From a virus, in the IMG/VR virus record IMGVR_UViG_3300042882_001602, positions 1 through 30,259 of that record: a DNA stretch of 30,259 nt. One strand, written 5' to 3'. Position numbers and translations under genes: made by a program. The notes below the pieces were generated by a model. It made no database searches, was not told the origin of the DNA, and worked only from the letters and a program-made list of their open reading frames with translations. Below are positions 1-8,255 of the stretch, one piece after another. The stretch's first letter is position 1. The number at the start of each line of letters is the position of its first letter.

Positions 1-345
1 TACCGCTAGTACCAGATGTTCCTGAGGTGCCATCAGTTCCTGAAGAACCTGATGTACCACTCGTTCCTGAAGTTCCGCTCGTACCAGTTGTACCAGAAGT
101 TCCTGAGGTACCGCTAGTACCAGATGTTCCTGAGGTGCCATCAGTTCCTGAAGAACCTGATGTACCACTCGTTCCTGAAGTTCCGCTCGTACCAGTTGTA
201 CCAGAAGTTCCTGAGGTACCGCTAGTACCAGATGTTCCTGAGGTGCCATCAGTTCCTGAAGAACCTGATGTACCACTCGTTCCTGAAGTTCCGCTCGTAC
301 CAGTTGTACCAGAAGTTCCTGAGGTACCGCTAGTACCAGATGTAC
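1..345 (-). repeat. 108-nt tandem repeat in the collagen-like gene
   Basis: A 108-nt unit (36 codons, 12 Gly-X-Y triplets) repeats with units starting at 31, 139 and 247. Bases 1-30 match the end of the preceding unit, so the array runs off the left edge. Units look essentially identical by eye until the third diverges near 345. The length is a multiple of nine, so gain or loss of a unit keeps the collagen register. Confidence 0.9.
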
Positions 346-1753
346 CAGATGTACCTGAGGTTCCTGTTGTGCCGGATGTACCTGAAGTTCCGCTCGTACC
401 AGTTGTACCTGAGGTGCCAGATGTTCCAGAAGTACCATCAGTTCCTGAAGAACCTGATGTACCACTCGTTCCTGAAGTTCCGCTCGTACCTGTTGTTCCT
501 GAAGTTCCGCTCGTACCAGTTGTTCCTGATGTTCCACTAGTTCCTGAAGTACCGGATGTTCCAGTTGTACCAGATGTTCCTGATGTACCTGTTGTACCAG
601 ATGTTCCTGAAGTACCACTTGAACCATTTGTTCCGTTTACACCACTGAGACCTGAAGTTCCAGATGAACCTGAGGTTCCTGATGTACCAGTTGTACCTGA
701 AGTTCCACTTGTTCCTGTTGTACCAGATGTACCGCTAGTCCCTGAAGTTCCACTCGTGCCTGTTGTACCAGATGTACCTGAGGTTCCTGTTGTACCGGAT
801 GTACCTGAGGTTCCTGTTGTACCAGATGTCCCTGAGGTTCCTGTTGTACCAGATGTACCGCTGGTACCAGATGAACCGCTGGTACCAGATGTACCGCTGG
901 TACCAGTTGTACCACTTGTTCCTGAAGTGCCCGATGTACCATCTGTTCCTGAAGAACCTGATGTCCCACTCGTTCCTGAAGTTCCACTTGTTCCTGAAGT
1001 TCCGCTGGTACCACTTGTTCCTGTTGTACCAGATGTACCACTCGTACCAGATGTTCCCGATGTACCATCTGTTCCTGAAGAACCTGATGTCCCACTCGTT
1101 CCTGAAGTTCCACTTGTTCCTGAAGTTCCGCTGGTACCACTTGTTCCTGTTGTACCAGATGTACCACTCGTACCAGATGTTCCCGATGTACCATCTGTTC
1201 CTGAAGAACCTGATGTCCCCGATGTACCACTTGTTCCTGATGTTCCATCCACTCCTGAAGAACCCGAAGTACCATCAGTTCCTGATGAGCCAGACGTTCC
1301 TGATGTTCCATCAATTCCTGATGAACCAGACGTTCCTGATGTTCCATCAATTCCTGATGAGCCACTCGTTCCCGATGTACCATCAACACCAGAAGAGCCG
1401 TTAGTACCCGATGTTCCATCAACACCAGAAGAGCCGTTAGTACCCGAAGTACCATCAACTCCTGATGAGCCAGACGTTCCTGATGAGCCAGACGTTCCTG
1501 ATGTACCATCAATACCAGAAGAACCGTTAGTACCAGAAGTACCATCAATTCCTGATGAACCAGATGTTCCACTTGTTCCAGACGAACCACTAGTACCCCC
1601 GGTGATACTGTCTGTCAAAGCAGAAAAATATATCTGTTGAGAATCCCCGGTTAAAGTTGGACTACCTTGCTCGTAGTTCGTTACAATATAGAGCACATCG
1701 CTGGGGGCGGCTGATAATGCTATACTTAAATCGGTTATTCTTACATTTGCCAT
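1..1753 (-). CDS. Collagen-like Gly-X-Y repeat fibre protein (3' end beyond window)
   Basis: The reading frame starts with ATG at 1753 and stays open to the left edge (584 codons seen), so the C-terminus is missing. Residues 1-52 form a non-repetitive head beginning MANVRITDLSIALSAAPSDV. From Gly53 every third residue is Gly, in triplets such as GTS, GSS, GTD and GTN, for about 177 triplets. X and Y are almost only Thr, Ser, Asp and Asn; proline is essentially absent, unlike animal collagen. Gly-X-Y tracts are common in phage tail fibres, where they trimerise into rods, so a tail fibre or virion appendage role is inferred from composition and from the structural genes upstream. The receptor-binding or C-terminal trimerisation domain would lie outside the window. 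The complementary strand is also open over most of this stretch, but only as a mirror of the repeat. Confidence 0.85.
   Translation of the reverse strand, partial: MANVRITDLSIALSAAPSDVLYIVTNYEQGSPTLTGDSQQIYFSALTDSITGGTSGSSGTSGTSGSSGIDGTSGTNGSSGIDGTSGTSGSSGTSGSSGVDGTSGTNGSSGVDGTSGTNGSSGVDGTSGTSGSSGIDGTSGTSGSSGIDGTSGTSGSSGTDGTSGSSGVDGTSGTSGTSGTSGSSGTDGTSGTSGTSGTSGTTGTSGTSGTSGTSGTSGTSGTSGSSGTDGTSGTSGTSGTSGTTGTSGTSGTSGTSGTSGTSGTSGSSGTDGTSGTSGTSGTTGTSGTSGTSGSSGTSGTSGTTGTSGTSGTTGTSGTSGTTGTSGTSGTTGTSGTSGTSGTSGTTGTSGTSGTTGTSGTSGSSGTSGLSGVNGTNGSSGTSGTSGTTGTSGTSGTTGTSGTSGTSGTSGTTGTSGTSGTTGTSGTSGTSGTSGSSGTDGTSGTSGTSGTTGTSGTSGTSGTTGTSGTSGTSGTSGTSGTSGTTGTSGTSGTSGTSGSSGTDGTSGTSGTSGTSGTSGTTGTSGTSGTSGTSGSSGTDGTSGTSGTSGTSGTSGTTGTSGTSGTSGTSGSSGTDGTSGTSGTSG
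941..1219 (-). repeat. 126-nt tandem repeat in the collagen-like gene
   Basis: A second array in the same gene has a 126-nt unit (42 codons, 14 triplets). Units start at 941, 1067 and 1193; the third copy matches for only about 27 nt. Its unit differs from the 108-nt unit, so the two expansions look independent. Confidence 0.85.
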
Positions 1754-1757
1754 AGCT

Positions 1758-1765
1758 AATAAATA
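1758..1765 (-). promoter_or_regulatory. TATTTATT motif close to the fibre gene start
   Basis: The minus strand reads TATTTATT, ending 4 nt before the ATG at 1753. It belongs to a set of five TATTTATW sites in front of presumed virion genes in this window. The spacing here is much shorter than at the other sites, so this is the weakest member. Confidence 0.2.
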
Positions 1766-1795
1766 TTTTTAATCTTTACTTTTTTCATTTTATTT

Positions 1796-2695
1796 TTAAC
1801 ACGGTTCACATAAATATCCAATTACAAAACCATCTGTCCCAATTTGCCACATTCCTCCTGAGGTGTCAATTGTATTAGAATACCAAAGATTGTTTCCGTT
1901 GAAGGTTGAAGTCAATGCTGCATCCGAGAAGAACCTCAATACATTAGTCCATTGAGAAGTTGGTGAATAGATTGTTTGGGTAAGAGTATATGTTGTACAA
2001 GTACAACTACTATCTCCAGAAGAGACTAAGTATGCCGTTGAATCCTCTTGAAGGATTAATGGATTACCATCTTGAGTAATGAGGACATTACCAAGTTGGT
2101 CAATAATTAATATTTCAAAAACACTTGGTGATGGAGAAGGTGATGGTGTAGGTGTTTGCGTCGGCGTTTCCGTTGTTGTCGGTGTATTTGTTGGAGTTTG
2201 GGTTGGAGTTTCTGTGTTTGTTGGCGTTGGTGTTTCAGTTGGTGTCTCTGATGGAGTATAAGTTGGAGTGTTAGTTGGTGTACTTGTAAACGTTGGTGTA
2301 GGTGTTGGTGTTTCGGATGAAGTTGGTGTGAAAGAAGGTGTTGGTGTATTTGTAGGAGTTTCTGAAGGAGTGGCAGTGTTTGTTGGCGTTTGTGAAGGTG
2401 TTGTAGGAGGTGGTGTTGTAGTTGGAGTTGGTGTTGGTGTAGGAGTAACACAAGGACCGAGTTGAACTACAACTCCGTTCAACATTTGCGTTCGTGTTTG
2501 TGCAGAATAATAAAGTGTTGCTGCAGATAACGGGTCGGGATAGGTACTTACATAAACATCAAAAGGACCTAATGCATTTGTATTAGGTGTAATTCTAATT
2601 ATATACGAATTACAAGTGTCCGCAGAGATTTGTTGTTGAATGAAATTATCACAACCGGGCGCAGTATTGACAACGAAAATTGATTGAAGGGACAT
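1796..2695 (-). CDS. Structural-type protein with long Thr/Pro linker
   Basis: This 299-aa protein has three parts: an N-terminal domain of about 80 residues with several Cys, a low-complexity linker from about residue 84 to 190 made of TPT, TPS, ETPT and NTPT units ending in a PSPSPSPS run, and a C-terminal domain of about 105 residues with a CTC motif that ends CEPC. The layout suggests two folded domains held apart by an extended, mucin-like spacer, as in virion or surface proteins. I recognise no family. It lies between a small Cys-containing protein and the collagen-like fibre gene and starts 67 nt after the former's stop. A phage appendage role is inferred only from this context and the linker. 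Confidence 0.7.
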   Translation of the reverse strand: MSLQSIFVVNTAPGCDNFIQQQISADTCNSYIIRITPNTNALGPFDVYVSTYPDPLSAATLYYSAQTRTQMLNGVVVQLGPCVTPTPTPTPTTTPPPTTPSQTPTNTATPSETPTNTPTPSFTPTSSETPTPTPTFTSTPTNTPTYTPSETPTETPTPTNTETPTQTPTNTPTTTETPTQTPTPSPSPSPSVFEILIIDQLGNVLITQDGNPLILQEDSTAYLVSSGDSSCTCTTYTLTQTIYSPTSQWTNVLRFFSDAALTSTFNGNNLWYSNTIDTSGGMWQIGTDGFVIGYLCEPC

Positions 2696-2713
2696 CAGGT
2701 CTTTTTTTTATTT

Positions 2714-2721
2714 TATAAATA
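2714..2721 (-). promoter_or_regulatory. TATTTATA motif upstream of the Thr/Pro-linker gene
   Basis: The minus strand reads TATTTATA with 18 nt before the ATG at 2695, followed by an A-rich leader. The same octamer occurs upstream of 9163 and 29263. It could be a late promoter element or an A/U-rich translation signal. Confidence 0.3.
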
Positions 2722-2762
2722 CCCGAATGACTTAGTTTAGTGAAATAAAATTTGAAAAAAAA

Positions 2763-3104
2763 TTAGGTTGGATGAGTTTCACAACCATCAATCGTGCAGA
2801 CTGCCCCTTGGATTGAAATATTAACAATACAATCCACCAAACTGACGGTGATATTAAACGCACATCCGAATGTACAATCCAATATTTTGAAAATTTCACA
2901 ACCCGCAGAATCCCTCAAAATAAGCATGATTTGAGGTGCAGTCTGAAAGATAGGAGGGATTACAGAATTGTAGGCTATTTCAGGAGGTACAGGACCAGCA
3001 TTAATTGTTCCCAAAAGGGATTGATTGTTTCCATAAACATCTGCAATGAACACTGAAACGGGATATGAGGCACCCGAAATAAAATCTAATCTTACTTGTA
3101 CCAT
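2763..3104 (-). CDS. Small Cys-containing protein, probably structural
   Basis: A 113-aa protein of unrecognised family starting MVQVRLDFISGASYPVSVF. It is rich in beta-favouring residues and has six Cys, all in the C-terminal half (for example AGCEIF, DCTFGC and CTIDGCE). No signal peptide or membrane segment is visible. Its ATG follows the TAA of the SprB-repeat gene after a single base, so the two are probably translationally coupled and part of one virion module. It could be a small decoration or fibre-associated protein, but only its position suggests that. Confidence 0.65.
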   Translation of the reverse strand: MVQVRLDFISGASYPVSVFIADVYGNNQSLLGTINAGPVPPEIAYNSVIPPIFQTAPQIMLILRDSAGCEIFKILDCTFGCAFNITVSLVDCIVNISIQGAVCTIDGCETHPT

Positions 3105-3105
3105 T

Positions 3106-5280
3106 TTAACAACTTATATCGTATTCAATAGCAATTGAAATGTTTATGATTTGTCCACTCAGATATGGATTGGTTGGACTCTTCGTAATTGTAATTTGAT
3201 TTGTGAGAGGATTGATGTTTACACTCTGTACTCCAGGAACGGCTATCAGTAAATTTTCAACAGCCGAATACCACAAGTTAGAAGCAGGAACATCAACAAG
3301 AGTTGAACCTGAATAGAAAACATCTTGTAAATAAAGACCGACAGGTGTAACTGAAACTGAAGCAATAAATGTTGCGGAGTTAAGAATACAATTTGGATTT
3401 CCGTTTGTTAAATCTTGGAACCCATCATTGAGCATTTCTAACATTCCCATTTCACTTTCCACAGTAACAACTAATTCCTCAGTTCCAACCTCAAAAGGCA
3501 CATAACCTGAATTGACTGCAGAACATGATATTATGGTGCTTCTTTCCAAACTACATCCGTTGGCATCCGTGATTGTTAAATTATATGTTCCCCCTGTCAG
3601 ATTGTTTGCGGTTATTGATTGGGGATTACCAGCAACATTATTCGACCAAGTATAAACAAAAGGTGGAGTTCCTGAAGATATTAGTGCAGTTATAGAACCC
3701 TCTGAACCATTACCACATCCAACAGCAAATAAACTGAACTCCATTTGAGGAGTTCCATTCACAAATACCGTTTGAGATTGTTGACACCCATTAGCATCGG
3801 TAACAGAAATCACATGAGAACCCTGTGAGATGTTTGAATATGTATAACTTGTCAAACTCGAATTCGGAACAACATTTACGTTATCCACCGCATAAGTAAA
3901 AGGTGCCGTTCCACCCGTCGTCATCTCCACATAAATTGAACCATTATTCAACCCACAAGTTGAACCTGTTGTTGAAGTAAAAATTTCAAAAAGATTTGAG
4001 GTAAAAATATTTACGACTTGAGAAAATACACACGAACTATCATCTTCAACTAAAACTGTATATGAGCCTTGATACAAATTATTGAAGGTATAATTCGGGA
4101 GACTGATTGTTGTAGAATCGTTCGAACTATCAGGATAAACCAATGTATAGGTAAATGGTGGAGTACCTTGTCCCACATTTATTGCGATGGAACCGTTGGT
4201 TGAGGAACAAGTAGAATTCGTGGCATTTATAGATATGGAGCCGATTGAATTAGGTGCCTGTAAATTACTTGCAGCATATAATTGACATAAACCTGCGTCT
4301 GTTACAACGAAACCATAATCACCTGAGGGTATGTTTGAGATTGTAAAATTTTGTGCGTAACTTATATCTACATTTCCTGTACTTGCAGAATAATAATACG
4401 GTGCAGTTCCTCCTGAGATAAAAATTTCTAATGCACCATTGGCCTCAAAACAAGTGGGTGTGTATGCACTGAAATATACAAGACCCAAAGTGGGTACATT
4501 GGTTACCTCAGTATTTTTCGTTGTAGAACAACCATTGGAATCTGTAACGGTACAAGAGTAAACCCCCGTTGTAAGACCAGTTATCGTGCTTCCCGTAGCA
4601 TTATTACTCCAAAGATATGTGTAAGGTGGGGTTCCCGTTTGACCCGTTACATATATTTTACCGATTGCCTCACCTGTTGGTAAACATGCGGAGTTTGGTA
4701 CAGTGTAAAAACCAAAATCTAGTGGTGAAGAATCTAAAACTATGAAATTAGATGTTCTAGCTGAACATCCTCCACTATCAACTGCAATAATATAATATGT
4801 ACCACCACTTAAATCTCCTATTTGAAATTCTCCATTTTGTGTATCAATGAAATCAACAAGTGTATTTCCTGTATTATAAACATTGAATTGAACTGCGGAA
4901 GCCGCTGTTGTAGCAGATGGTGTAACAGAACCATTATTTAGCCCACAGGTAGTTGCACTTACTGAAAGAATTGAAGTACAAAATCCACTTGAAACATATG
5001 CGTTTACTAAAATTTGGTTGTTGGTAGGTTGTGCGCTGTCAGTGATGTTGATTTGATAAATTCCAGGGTAAAGACCAGTTCTTACTGACGGAGAAACGGC
5101 TTGTACTTCTAAGGATTCTTCTAAACTTGTTCCTAAAATCGTTTCAGTTGGTGGCAAGACTGGATTAATCCACTCTACCACATAAGGAGGCGTTCCTCCT
5201 GAAGGTAAAATACTAATTACACCTACGCCTTGTGAACTACAATCACCTGTTACATTTAATTCATAACCAATAAAAAACAT
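3106..5280 (-). CDS. SprB-repeat tail/adhesin protein
   Basis: The 724-aa protein contains about seven tandem SprB-like repeats of 70-80 residues, at roughly 10-95, 105-180, 195-260, 275-345, 355-430, 436-510 and 518-585. Each shows the pattern NGSI, then GGTPPYTYxW, then GxYxVxVTDxxGC; the fourth to sixth units are the more divergent. SprB repeats are beta-sandwich units best known from gliding-motility adhesins and other large secreted proteins of Bacteroidota. Residues from about 600 to 724 form a separate C-terminal domain that resembles the end of the upstream 991-aa protein. There is no signal peptide or sorting domain, fitting a virion part rather than a secreted host adhesin. Its ATG overlaps the upstream TAA by one base (TAATG). 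A role as tail fibre or surface-binding appendage is inferred. Confidence 0.8.
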   Translation of the reverse strand: MFFIGYELNVTGDCSSQGVGVISILPSGGTPPYVVEWINPVLPPTETILGTSLEESLEVQAVSPSVRTGLYPGIYQINITDSAQPTNNQILVNAYVSSGFCTSILSVSATTCGLNNGSVTPSATTAASAVQFNVYNTGNTLVDFIDTQNGEFQIGDLSGGTYYIIAVDSGGCSARTSNFIVLDSSPLDFGFYTVPNSACLPTGEAIGKIYVTGQTGTPPYTYLWSNNATGSTITGLTTGVYSCTVTDSNGCSTTKNTEVTNVPTLGLVYFSAYTPTCFEANGALEIFISGGTAPYYYSASTGNVDISYAQNFTISNIPSGDYGFVVTDAGLCQLYAASNLQAPNSIGSISINATNSTCSSTNGSIAINVGQGTPPFTYTLVYPDSSNDSTTISLPNYTFNNLYQGSYTVLVEDDSSCVFSQVVNIFTSNLFEIFTSTTGSTCGLNNGSIYVEMTTGGTAPFTYAVDNVNVVPNSSLTSYTYSNISQGSHVISVTDANGCQQSQTVFVNGTPQMEFSLFAVGCGNGSEGSITALISSGTPPFVYTWSNNVAGNPQSITANNLTGGTYNLTITDANGCSLERSTIISCSAVNSGYVPFEVGTEELVVTVESEMGMLEMLNDGFQDLTNGNPNCILNSATFIASVSVTPVGLYLQDVFYSGSTLVDVPASNLWYSAVENLLIAVPGVQSVNINPLTNQITITKSPTNPYLSGQIINISIAIEYDISC

Positions 5281-8255
5281 TAATTACAATTGATATTAAA
5301 GTTTATTCCAACGTTCAATGTTAGTTGTTCTCCGTTGTATAGTGGTGATGAGGTCAAGTTTGTTATTGTAAGTTGGTTTCCACTTACCACAAAATTATAC
5401 CCCTGAGTATAAAGTTCAGGAAGGTATTGATTTAAGGCATCTATCCACTGTTGATTGCTTGGGTAACCTGTTGAACCTAATCCTTGAAAAAACATCTCTT
5501 GAACCAAAATAGTTGAACCAATTCTTAAATCAACATACCACTCGGTCTGAAGGGTATCTATTACACAATTGTTCAAGTTCAATCCTCTTGATGCTAGGAA
5601 TGTATTCAAAGCAGAAAGCATTACACCATTAAAATCCGACACAGTTGGATTTCCATTGAGCCAAGGATAAATATAAATCGACCAATATTGATTTGAACTT
5701 GTACCCCCTAAGATACCTGACGTAGTCTCGCAGTCAGGTTTCACAACTGGAACCAATTCACAACCCCTTTGTCTTCTGTAAACAAATTTTTGTCTATGTA
5801 AAATTGAATTTTCAAATTTATTACCACCGTTCCAAATTGTGGTGGCAGGAATCATTTGTTCTACCAACTTCATCCAATAAGGGCCTATTCCATTGAGGTA
5901 ATCAATTAACTTTTGATAGGTATATTGATTGTTTACGGTACCGTCCAATTGAAATTGTTGAATATACTTCCACCATATTGATTGAAGAGTTGGATATCCT
6001 CCTGTTTTTCCGTCAGTAATGAATTGTCTGTTTCTTACATTAATCATATTCTCCCAAAAGGTCTGAGAGAATTCAAAAAATGTTTTTTTCTTCGGCTCTG
6101 GATTTATAAAGGTTGAGTCAACACCACCAGGCACAGGGTAACCAATTGTCAATCCTGATTCAGGAATTGGAAAATCATGTTTTCTTGATTGAACCCATAC
6201 ATCATATAACAGACCTTGAGCGGGATTTAAAAACAAATCAATATTCTTAGCATTCAATACTAATTTTTCGTTCTGTGTAAAATAATAGGCATTGTAATCC
6301 GCATTTCTTGAAACCCTTATCTTATCGTCATCAGCAAGCCAAGATTTGTTGTTATCCACAACATACCTCAACGTATAACCCAAATCCATGTATGGAAAAT
6401 TTCTGAACCTATCGAAATATTTTTGTCCGTAGGTGAAAGGTTGAAGTTGAGTTTGTATATCAAAGTTTTGTCCCGTGAAAACATCTCCTGTTACAACAAC
6501 GTCATCAGGACTTCTATGGTCTGGTGTTACCTCATACCACCCCGCACCTATTTCGAAGAAATAATTTTCAGTATCTACAGGTGCTTTTGGATACCCTTCC
6601 GCATCTATCGGGTAATCTTGTGGTGTAGTAAAAACCAGTTCATAACTTGATGAAGAGGTAAAGGCTGAAAATAATTGACCCCTAATTTTATAAGTTGCTC
6701 CAGGTAAATAAGTGGGGGTATCAACTGCATAAGTTCCTCCTGAAATTTGTGCATACTGAGCATTGAAGCTTTCTATATTAATTCTTTGGTCCGCAAGATA
6801 AATGTGCTCATTATATTCAATGAGAGATTGTGGTGCACCTATTAAACCTAAAAGAAATTCAATTGACCTCCTTGTTCCTTTGGATTTGAAAAGATATGCG
6901 GAGTTCAAAATCAAATTTCTATAAAAAGCATAATTAATTTCTGTTGGGGTGAGAGAACGAGCATATCCTGGATAAGTTGGATTTGGTGTTGTTCCAAAAA
7001 TAGAATCCAAAAAGTCCTCATCTGTAATCGGAGAGAAGTTCGAACTCCAACCTAATGTTTGTGATAGATTAACCAAAAGTTGTGAAGGGATATCATTACC
7101 TGGATTGTAATTTACAGAGTTCATAAATGCTAAAGCATCTGCAAATTGTTTGATTTGGTCAAAACTTCTACCGTAAATTTGAAATATCTTTTCAGCTTTT
7201 CTACTTAACGTATCAAATTCTTTCAATGAATCTGAAACAAGAAATCTTGAAACCAGATTGGTTTTATAAGAGTCCAAATTTTCCGCAATCGATTGTAGTT
7301 CGGTCAAATAGTTATCAAACTCAATTCCTCTAATGAGCAAATTCCAACTTCCGTTTTTTGGCCAAGTTACTTGTTTGTATTCGGTATAAAATTGACCATC
7401 TACATTTTGTTGTGGTACTTGGAAAAAGGCAGTATATGGTGGAACAACTAATCTATTTGTCAAAAACTTTTCAACTTCATCGAAATTTTCTGTGAAAACT
7501 TTATCAACAATGTAATCATTTGGTCTAATCAGAAAATTTTGGGTTAGTGTTGTCGCTGTCGTTCCAAAAGGTGCACCCGAAACATAAAACCCCAATATCC
7601 CTGAGCTTAACGTATCTGAAGGTATAAATGATGATACTTGATAAATGTCATCATTGATATCAATACAATAATCCAAATACGAATTCGTCAAATTTCTGAG
7701 ATATGACTGAACAATCTCTCTCGCTTCAATATTTGTTGTGGCACTTACAGAATAATCTATATCGAAAGGATTGATTAACCTATCAAGATTGACTTCGAAG
7801 AAAGTTTCATCTTCGATTTGGTCATATGAGATGTTAATCGCGGTTGCACCTGTTACCAACTCTAAGTTCGTAACAACAACTTCGAGTGCCGCTGGGAAAT
7901 AATTGATGATTTTAGTAACAGAAACTTCAAATCTCTTTGCCAAAGAACCATAAAGAGAAAAATTGAGAACTTGTGAGACATCATAGTTAGGATAAACTCT
8001 GAAATTTGTTGCTTGTATCCTTCTCGACTCAAATATATCCTCAATATTTAAGTCTTCGAGTGATATCAATTCAGAAAAAGCACCGACATTGAACTTGCGG
8101 TTCACCTTCTCTGTCACATTACTTGTGAAATCAAAGGTTCCTAAAGTTAAACCCCCCGCATTAACAGTTTGCAAACCAACTATATTGTCAGAGAAGGTCC
8201 CAGCACCATTTCCAGGTCTCGGGGGATAAAAATATTTTGTTCTACTTGTCGCCAT
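5280..8255 (-). CDS. Large structural-type protein (991 aa), presumed baseplate/tail
   Basis: I do not recognise the family. The 991-aa protein has no signal peptide or membrane segment, is rich in Asn, Tyr, Phe and Ser as is usual in virion proteins, and appears to have several domains. An aromatic-rich region around residues 730-840 (with SIWWKYI and GIGPYWMKLVEQM) precedes a Cys-containing junction near residue 850. The last ~130 residues (ending NVGINFNINCN) match the C-terminal domain of the neighbouring SprB-repeat protein in motif order. It starts on the TAA of the preceding gene (TAATG) and ends the same way, so it is tightly coupled to both neighbours. Downstream of gp25-like and gp6-like genes, it is probably part of the baseplate or the tail-fibre attachment apparatus. 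Confidence 0.75.
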   Translation of the reverse strand: MATSRTKYFYPPRPGNGAGTFSDNIVGLQTVNAGGLTLGTFDFTSNVTEKVNRKFNVGAFSELISLEDLNIEDIFESRRIQATNFRVYPNYDVSQVLNFSLYGSLAKRFEVSVTKIINYFPAALEVVVTNLELVTGATAINISYDQIEDETFFEVNLDRLINPFDIDYSVSATTNIEAREIVQSYLRNLTNSYLDYCIDINDDIYQVSSFIPSDTLSSGILGFYVSGAPFGTTATTLTQNFLIRPNDYIVDKVFTENFDEVEKFLTNRLVVPPYTAFFQVPQQNVDGQFYTEYKQVTWPKNGSWNLLIRGIEFDNYLTELQSIAENLDSYKTNLVSRFLVSDSLKEFDTLSRKAEKIFQIYGRSFDQIKQFADALAFMNSVNYNPGNDIPSQLLVNLSQTLGWSSNFSPITDEDFLDSIFGTTPNPTYPGYARSLTPTEINYAFYRNLILNSAYLFKSKGTRRSIEFLLGLIGAPQSLIEYNEHIYLADQRINIESFNAQYAQISGGTYAVDTPTYLPGATYKIRGQLFSAFTSSSSYELVFTTPQDYPIDAEGYPKAPVDTENYFFEIGAGWYEVTPDHRSPDDVVVTGDVFTGQNFDIQTQLQPFTYGQKYFDRFRNFPYMDLGYTLRYVVDNNKSWLADDDKIRVSRNADYNAYYFTQNEKLVLNAKNIDLFLNPAQGLLYDVWVQSRKHDFPIPESGLTIGYPVPGGVDSTFINPEPKKKTFFEFSQTFWENMINVRNRQFITDGKTGGYPTLQSIWWKYIQQFQLDGTVNNQYTYQKLIDYLNGIGPYWMKLVEQMIPATTIWNGGNKFENSILHRQKFVYRRQRGCELVPVVKPDCETTSGILGGTSSNQYWSIYIYPWLNGNPTVSDFNGVMLSALNTFLASRGLNLNNCVIDTLQTEWYVDLRIGSTILVQEMFFQGLGSTGYPSNQQWIDALNQYLPELYTQGYNFVVSGNQLTITNLTSSPLYNGEQLTLNVGINFNINCN

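Noticed and set aside
637-1590. Minus-strand open frame with Leu/Val/His/Gln-rich repeats
   Set aside because: It is a frame-shifted reading of the collagen-like repeat, with no start context and improbable composition.
27-1640. Long plus-strand open frame encoding a VPEVPLVPDVP-type repeat
   Set aside because: It is the mirror of the minus-strand Gly-X-Y gene: GGN-ACN triplets read on the other strand as Val-Pro. The minus frame has a proper ATG, a non-repetitive head and fits the direction of all other genes.
2107-2453. Minus-strand His/Gln/Leu-rich and Thr/Asn-rich frames
   Set aside because: These are alternative readings of the same low-complexity linker inside the real gene.
2079-2465. 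Plus-strand frames rich in Val-Gly ([11 protein letters not shown])
   Set aside because: They are the complement of the Thr/Pro linker of the 299-aa gene and have no independent support.
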